This document shows, piece after piece, positions 29,696 to 32,530 of a stretch of DNA of 32,530 nucleotides. Source of the DNA: Candidatus Angelobacter sp. Gp1-AA117 (GTDB lineage Bacteria; Acidobacteriota; Terriglobia; Terriglobales; Acidobacteriaceae); assembly GCA_003223515.1 (NCBI GenBank), contig QHVI01000066.1, forward strand, positions 1 to 32,530, given 5' to 3'. The notes under the pieces were generated by a model. It was given only the letters and a program-made list of their open reading frames with translations. It had not been told where the DNA came from and did not search any database. Position 1 is the first letter of the stretch; each line of letters opens with the position of its first letter. Made by a program: the position numbers and the translations under genes.

Positions 29696-31273
29696 CTATC
29701 GCTTCAGCAGGTCTAGCGGTTCACGAATGTCTGTAACACGGAAGTACCGGGCCAGGCCGGGATGCTTCCGCGCCACCTCCTCATACATGGAATAAGCCAC
29801 CTTCCGGTACGAAAAGTGCCCCGCCTGGGTGCTGCGAAGTTCTGAGATATAAAGGGCTTCGGCGAAATCCATCTTGAAAAGCGTGCGCTTGCGCAACCCC
29901 ATCGGCAGGACGTAGAGACCGGCATGAGGATCGGCAGCGGAGGCAAGCTGGTCATGCGCAGCCAGGGCCCGCTGCATGGCTGACTGGTAGCGATTCTGCA
30001 ATCCCGCGGAAGTTATGTCTTCAGGGGTGTCATACCCATGGACTGAGGTAAACCCTTGCTCGATCTGGGTGCAGCGGCGGTGGCGGTGCATATCGCGGAA
30101 GCCTCCGATATCCATGAGGATGTCAAAGCGGAAGCGCTGCCCGGAGTGCCAGGCCCGCAAAAGCTCATCATAGCGGCCGCGATGACGCGCCCCCGAATCG
30201 ATGATCTCTTCGCGCTGGGCGGCGCTCAGCGATTGCACACGTTCGCGCACCTGGCGATACGAGTAATGGCAGGCGGAATAAAGTAGCGTGGTAGCGATCT
30301 CGACTTCCAGCGGCTCCTCGTCCAGTAGATCGACCAGCGGGGCCTTCTCAATTGCCGCTCCTGCCATCATTTGTTGAGCGGCCTGCTCCAGTTCTCTGCG
30401 CGTCTGGATTTCATACTCGCTCAGGTTGGCATACTTGACCAGCGTAGGCGCAACCTTTACCGGGCGCAGAAGCTGCTGTTCGGCTTTTACTCCCAGGGAC
30501 TCACTCATAGCCCTGATCTCGTCCACCAGCCCCTGCACAGCCTCTGATTGGGCATTGAAGGCCGGCTCGCGGGCTGCTTCTTTCAGCAACTCGCCCAGCT
30601 TGCGTACCTCGTTGTAAGGACTGGAGAGCAGGCGCGCAATCTGAGTCTCCAGGGTGCGGGCATTGACGATTTGCCCCAGTGAAGTATTGGTGGCCAACGG
30701 AAGAAGATAACGGGAGTTGTCGAAGGCGCGGGCGCGCAGGGTGCGCGTGTAGGCGTCCTCAGGCATATCTTCCGGACGCGGCGCCTGCCCCATGTAGTAG
30801 CGCAGCATCTCCTGGGTCAGCGCATCGTATTCGCTAAAAAGAAAGTCGATGGTTTCGGTATAGCGCTTGCGCAACGGCTCATCTGCACCGAAATCAGGAA
30901 TGTAGTAGCCGCTCTTTTTGAAATTTTGATAGCGGGTGGAGCGCTCCTGGCCGTCCCAGCGCTGCTCGTCTACCAGCACAATGGCCGCCAATATGGAGAG
31001 CTTTTCAATGGCAAAGGCGATGTGCGCGAGGTCGGCAATGGAACGGTGGCCGTACTGGAAATAAAAAGTGTTGAGAAACTGCTCGGCCCGCTGCTCGCTG
31101 ATCTCCTTGAGAGACTCCTTCATGGAGAGCGCCGACCGCGAATACTTGGCCATGGCATAGGCCTGCACCTCAGGATCGACGCCATGTACCGCAAACACGT
31201 TGACCTGCGGAGTCGCGCTGGTTCCATTTTTGTCCGACGCTGAAGCGGTCCTGGTAACGGTGGAATCGGGCAT
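29696..31273 (-). CDS. thyX: Long two-domain ThyX-like flavin-dependent thymidylate synthase
   Basis: This 525-residue protein contains two ThyX-type halves, about twice the usual 220-250 residues. The N-terminal half has FYFQYGHRSIADLAHIAFAI (His76) and RWDGQERSTRY (105-115), which resembles the end of the ThyX motif (E-x-S-x-R-Y), followed by RYLLPLATNTSLGQIVNART. The C-terminal half has GFRDMHRHRRCTQIEQGFT (RHR at 397-399), which resembles the start of the motif, and later ELRSTQAGHFSYR. The canonical RHRxxSxNxxSxRY thus appears split between halves. Long ThyX forms are known from chlamydiae. It would make dTMP from dUMP using FAD and methylenetetrahydrofolate, if active. The ATG at 31273 lacks a ribosome binding site. 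It is monocistronic. Confidence 0.85.
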   Translation of the reverse strand: MPDSTVTRTASASDKNGTSATPQVNVFAVHGVDPEVQAYAMAKYSRSALSMKESLKEISEQRAEQFLNTFYFQYGHRSIADLAHIAFAIEKLSILAAIVLVDEQRWDGQERSTRYQNFKKSGYYIPDFGADEPLRKRYTETIDFLFSEYDALTQEMLRYYMGQAPRPEDMPEDAYTRTLRARAFDNSRYLLPLATNTSLGQIVNARTLETQIARLLSSPYNEVRKLGELLKEAAREPAFNAQSEAVQGLVDEIRAMSESLGVKAEQQLLRPVKVAPTLVKYANLSEYEIQTRRELEQAAQQMMAGAAIEKAPLVDLLDEEPLEVEIATTLLYSACHYSYRQVRERVQSLSAAQREEIIDSGARHRGRYDELLRAWHSGQRFRFDILMDIGGFRDMHRHRRCTQIEQGFTSVHGYDTPEDITSAGLQNRYQSAMQRALAAHDQLASAADPHAGLYVLPMGLRKRTLFKMDFAEALYISELRSTQAGHFSYRKVAYSMYEEVARKHPGLARYFRVTDIREPLDLLKR

Positions 31274-31344
31274 GTGGGTAAGAGGATTTTAGACTATTTG
31301 CCGGTTCAGCAGTTGACGGATATTAAGTTGAGTGTGCCTTTCTC

Positions 31345-31452
31345 CCGTGCTTTTATCGATCAGTGTATCTGTGTGAATCTGTGGTGAAGCTCTTGGGTTT
31401 ATCAGCGTAAAATCAGTTCGATCAGCGTCATCAGCGGTAAGGTTTTGGTTTT
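31345..31452 (-). repeat. Dispersed repeat family 2, inverted compound copy
   Basis: The tract reads CGATCAGTGTATCTGTGTGA, then ATCTGTGGTGAAGC, then TTTATCAGCGTAAAATCAG, TTCGATCAGCGTCATCAGCG and GTAAGGTTTTGG. It is the reverse complement of the CCAAAACCTTACCGCTGATG..CTGATAAAC type seen at 7608, 10091 and 13255. It fills most of the gap between the thyX promoter and the DUF2071 gene. Confidence 0.6.
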
Positions 31453-31484
31453 TATCTCTGTGCGAAGGTTACAATTTCCAGTCC

Positions 31485-32225
31485 ATGCATCCTCTGCTGC
31501 TCCACACCGATCACCGGCCCATCGCACTGCCGCGCAGTCCCTGGATCATGGTGCAGAACTGGAATGACCTGCTGTTTGCGCACTGGGAGGTTCCAGTAGA
31601 GACGCTGCGCAGGCTGGTTCCCTCTCAACTGGAACTGGACCTCTTCAACGGCAAAGCCTATGTGGCGGTCACGCCGTTCTGGATCGACGGCCTGCGGCCC
31701 CGGTACCTGCCTCCCATGCCGGTGATCAGCCAATTCCTTGAACTGAATGTCCGCACCTACGTGCGTTACAAGGGCATTCCCGGCGTCTACTTCTTCAGCC
31801 TGGATGCAGCCAATCTTTCTGCTGTATGGGGAGCACGCATGAGCTACGGGCTGCCTTACAAACATGCCTCCATGTCGATCGGAAATTCAGGAGAGAAGTT
31901 CGATTACAGCAGCAGGCGGCTGCATGAGCCCAAACCGGCTGAGTTTTCAGGACGCTACTGGCCCATTTCAGCTCCTCGTCAGCGCGAGAAGAACTCGCTG
32001 GAGTTTTTTCTGACCGAACGTTATTGCCTGTATGCAGTTCGCGGAGGCGCGGTGTTTCGGGCTTATATTCATCATCTCCCCTGGCCCCTGCAGGAGGCTG
32101 ACGCAGAAATCCAGACCAATACCATGGCCAAAGCTGCAGGCATCGATCTGCCCAGCGTGAAACCGTTGCTGCATTTCTCGAAGTTCATCAAGGTGCTGGT
32201 CTGGTGGCCCGAGAAAGCCAGCTAA
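31485..32225 (+). CDS. DUF2071 (YqjF-like) family protein
   Basis: This 246-residue protein matches the DUF2071/YqjF family. Characteristic segments are PWIMVQNWNDLLFAHWEVP, LRRLVPSQLELDLFNGKAYV, ELNVRTYVRYKGIPGVYFFS, WGARMSYGLPYKHASM and FFLTERYCLYAV, in the usual order and over the usual length. The fold is related to acetoacetate decarboxylase-like proteins, but the reaction is not established for the family. No signal peptide or membrane helix is seen. GAAGG lies about 20 nt before the ATG. It is transcribed away from thyX and is flanked on both sides by dispersed repeats. Confidence 0.88.
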   Translation: MHPLLLHTDHRPIALPRSPWIMVQNWNDLLFAHWEVPVETLRRLVPSQLELDLFNGKAYVAVTPFWIDGLRPRYLPPMPVISQFLELNVRTYVRYKGIPGVYFFSLDAANLSAVWGARMSYGLPYKHASMSIGNSGEKFDYSSRRLHEPKPAEFSGRYWPISAPRQREKNSLEFFLTERYCLYAVRGGAVFRAYIHHLPWPLQEADAEIQTNTMAKAAGIDLPSVKPLLHFSKFIKVLVWWPEKAS

Positions 32226-32250
32226 GAAATGGGTAAATGATTTTGTTACT

Positions 32251-32400
32251 TTGCTTCCTCTGCGTCCTTTGCGTCTTCTGCGGTAAAAGGTTTTTGGTTG
32301 TGGCTCGCCACGCGCGTGCGGTACATAGGGAGCAACACACCGCCAAATTCAATACACATAAACTTACTTTTGCTTCCTCTGCGTCCTTTGCGTCCTCTGC
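32251..32400 (-). repeat. Dispersed repeat family 1, inverted double copy
   Basis: Two inverted blocks lie here. The first, at 32251-32313, reads CTTCCTCTGCGTCCTTTGCG, TCTTCTGCGGTAAAAGG, then TTTTTGGTTGTGGCTCGCCA. The second, at 32352-32400, reads ATACACATAAACTTACTTTT, GCTTCCTCTGCGTCCTTTGC, then GTCCTCTGCC. Together they are the reverse complement of 7386-7460, interrupted by about 38 bp. This is the best-preserved relationship in the family. Confidence 0.65.
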
Positions 32401-32411
32401 CCTGAAAATCC

Positions 32412-32530
32412 CTATGCCGCCATGGGTGTCGTGAGTACCTTCAGACCGAGTTCCTCTAAGCGCTTCGTATGAAAACGTATCAGATGCTGGGAGCGGATTT
32501 GATCCAAGAATTTTGCACCCAAGTCCACGT
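32412..32530 (-). CDS. C-terminal end of a probable transposase, cut by the window edge
   Basis: A minus-strand frame enters from the right edge and stops at TAG (32412-32414). The 38 visible complete codons read VDLGAKFLDQIRSQHLIRFH followed by TKRLEELGLKVLTTPMAA. The RxxHLIRFHTKRLEELGLKV ending resembles the C-terminus of insertion-sequence transposases common in acidobacteria; I judge this by pattern only. Nothing in the visible part shows a catalytic residue. Repeats begin directly after its stop codon. Confidence 0.4.
   Translation of the reverse strand, partial: VDLGAKFLDQIRSQHLIRFHTKRLEELGLKVLTTPMAA

Overview
The window looks like a chromosomal segment from an acidobacterium, probably class Terriglobia (Koribacter-like). 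This is inferred, not shown by a marker gene. The grounds are a coding GC near 55-60 %, a PSMA-like M28 exopeptidase, an HpnB-type hopanoid glycosyltransferase, a reaction-centre-type cytochrome c fused to a LolA-like domain, a duplicated ThyX, and many short intergenic repeats built from a GACGCAGAG unit or a CTGAT..ACGCAGAT unit. No rRNA, tRNA, CRISPR array or phage module was found.

Layout. Position 1 cuts a minus-strand gene that starts at 62 behind a 30-bp palindrome. From 208 to 1671 an AT-rich pair encodes a TylF-like methyltransferase and a CmcI-like protein, followed by about 1.1 kb with no credible gene. From 2780 to 4483, two tandem paralogous small membrane proteins precede an ECF sigma factor with a Cys-rich N-terminus. 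From 4488 to 6360 there are several inverted-repeat (MITE-like) elements around a secreted RNase T2. From 6349 to 18725 lie mostly single-gene units: quinone oxidoreductase (-), secreted M28 peptidase (+), L-serine dehydratase (-), HpnB (+), dihaem cytochrome (+), multicopper oxidase (+), phospholipase-C-type lipoprotein (+) and a degenerate endonuclease III-like protein (-).

From 18911 to 20617 a leader with alternative hairpins precedes a 42-aa secreted peptide, missed by length-filtered ORF calling. It is followed by a 7-TM protein and a single-TM partner. From 20638 to 24181 come an ECF sigma factor, a second copy of the 6.2-kb MITE, a Crp/Fnr-family regulator and a divergent NtrC-type response regulator. 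The two divergent genes share a promoter carrying two TGCGC-N6-GCGCA palindromes, which match the geometry of Crp sites.

From 29464 down to 24241 runs a tightly packed minus-strand operon: GAF-GAF-GGDEF cyclase, PilZ protein, ABC ATPase, ABC permease and DUF374 acyltransferase. It couples c-di-GMP signalling to an exporter and a membrane-lipid enzyme. The end of the window holds a long two-domain ThyX (-), a DUF2071 protein (+), inverted copies of the dispersed repeats, and the C-terminal end of a probable transposase.

No complete defence island or biosynthetic cluster is visible. The most original signals are the Crp-like operator array, the peptide/7-TM locus, the split ThyX motif, the two-copy MITE that supplies a stop codon, and the paralogous membrane pair with its sigma factor.
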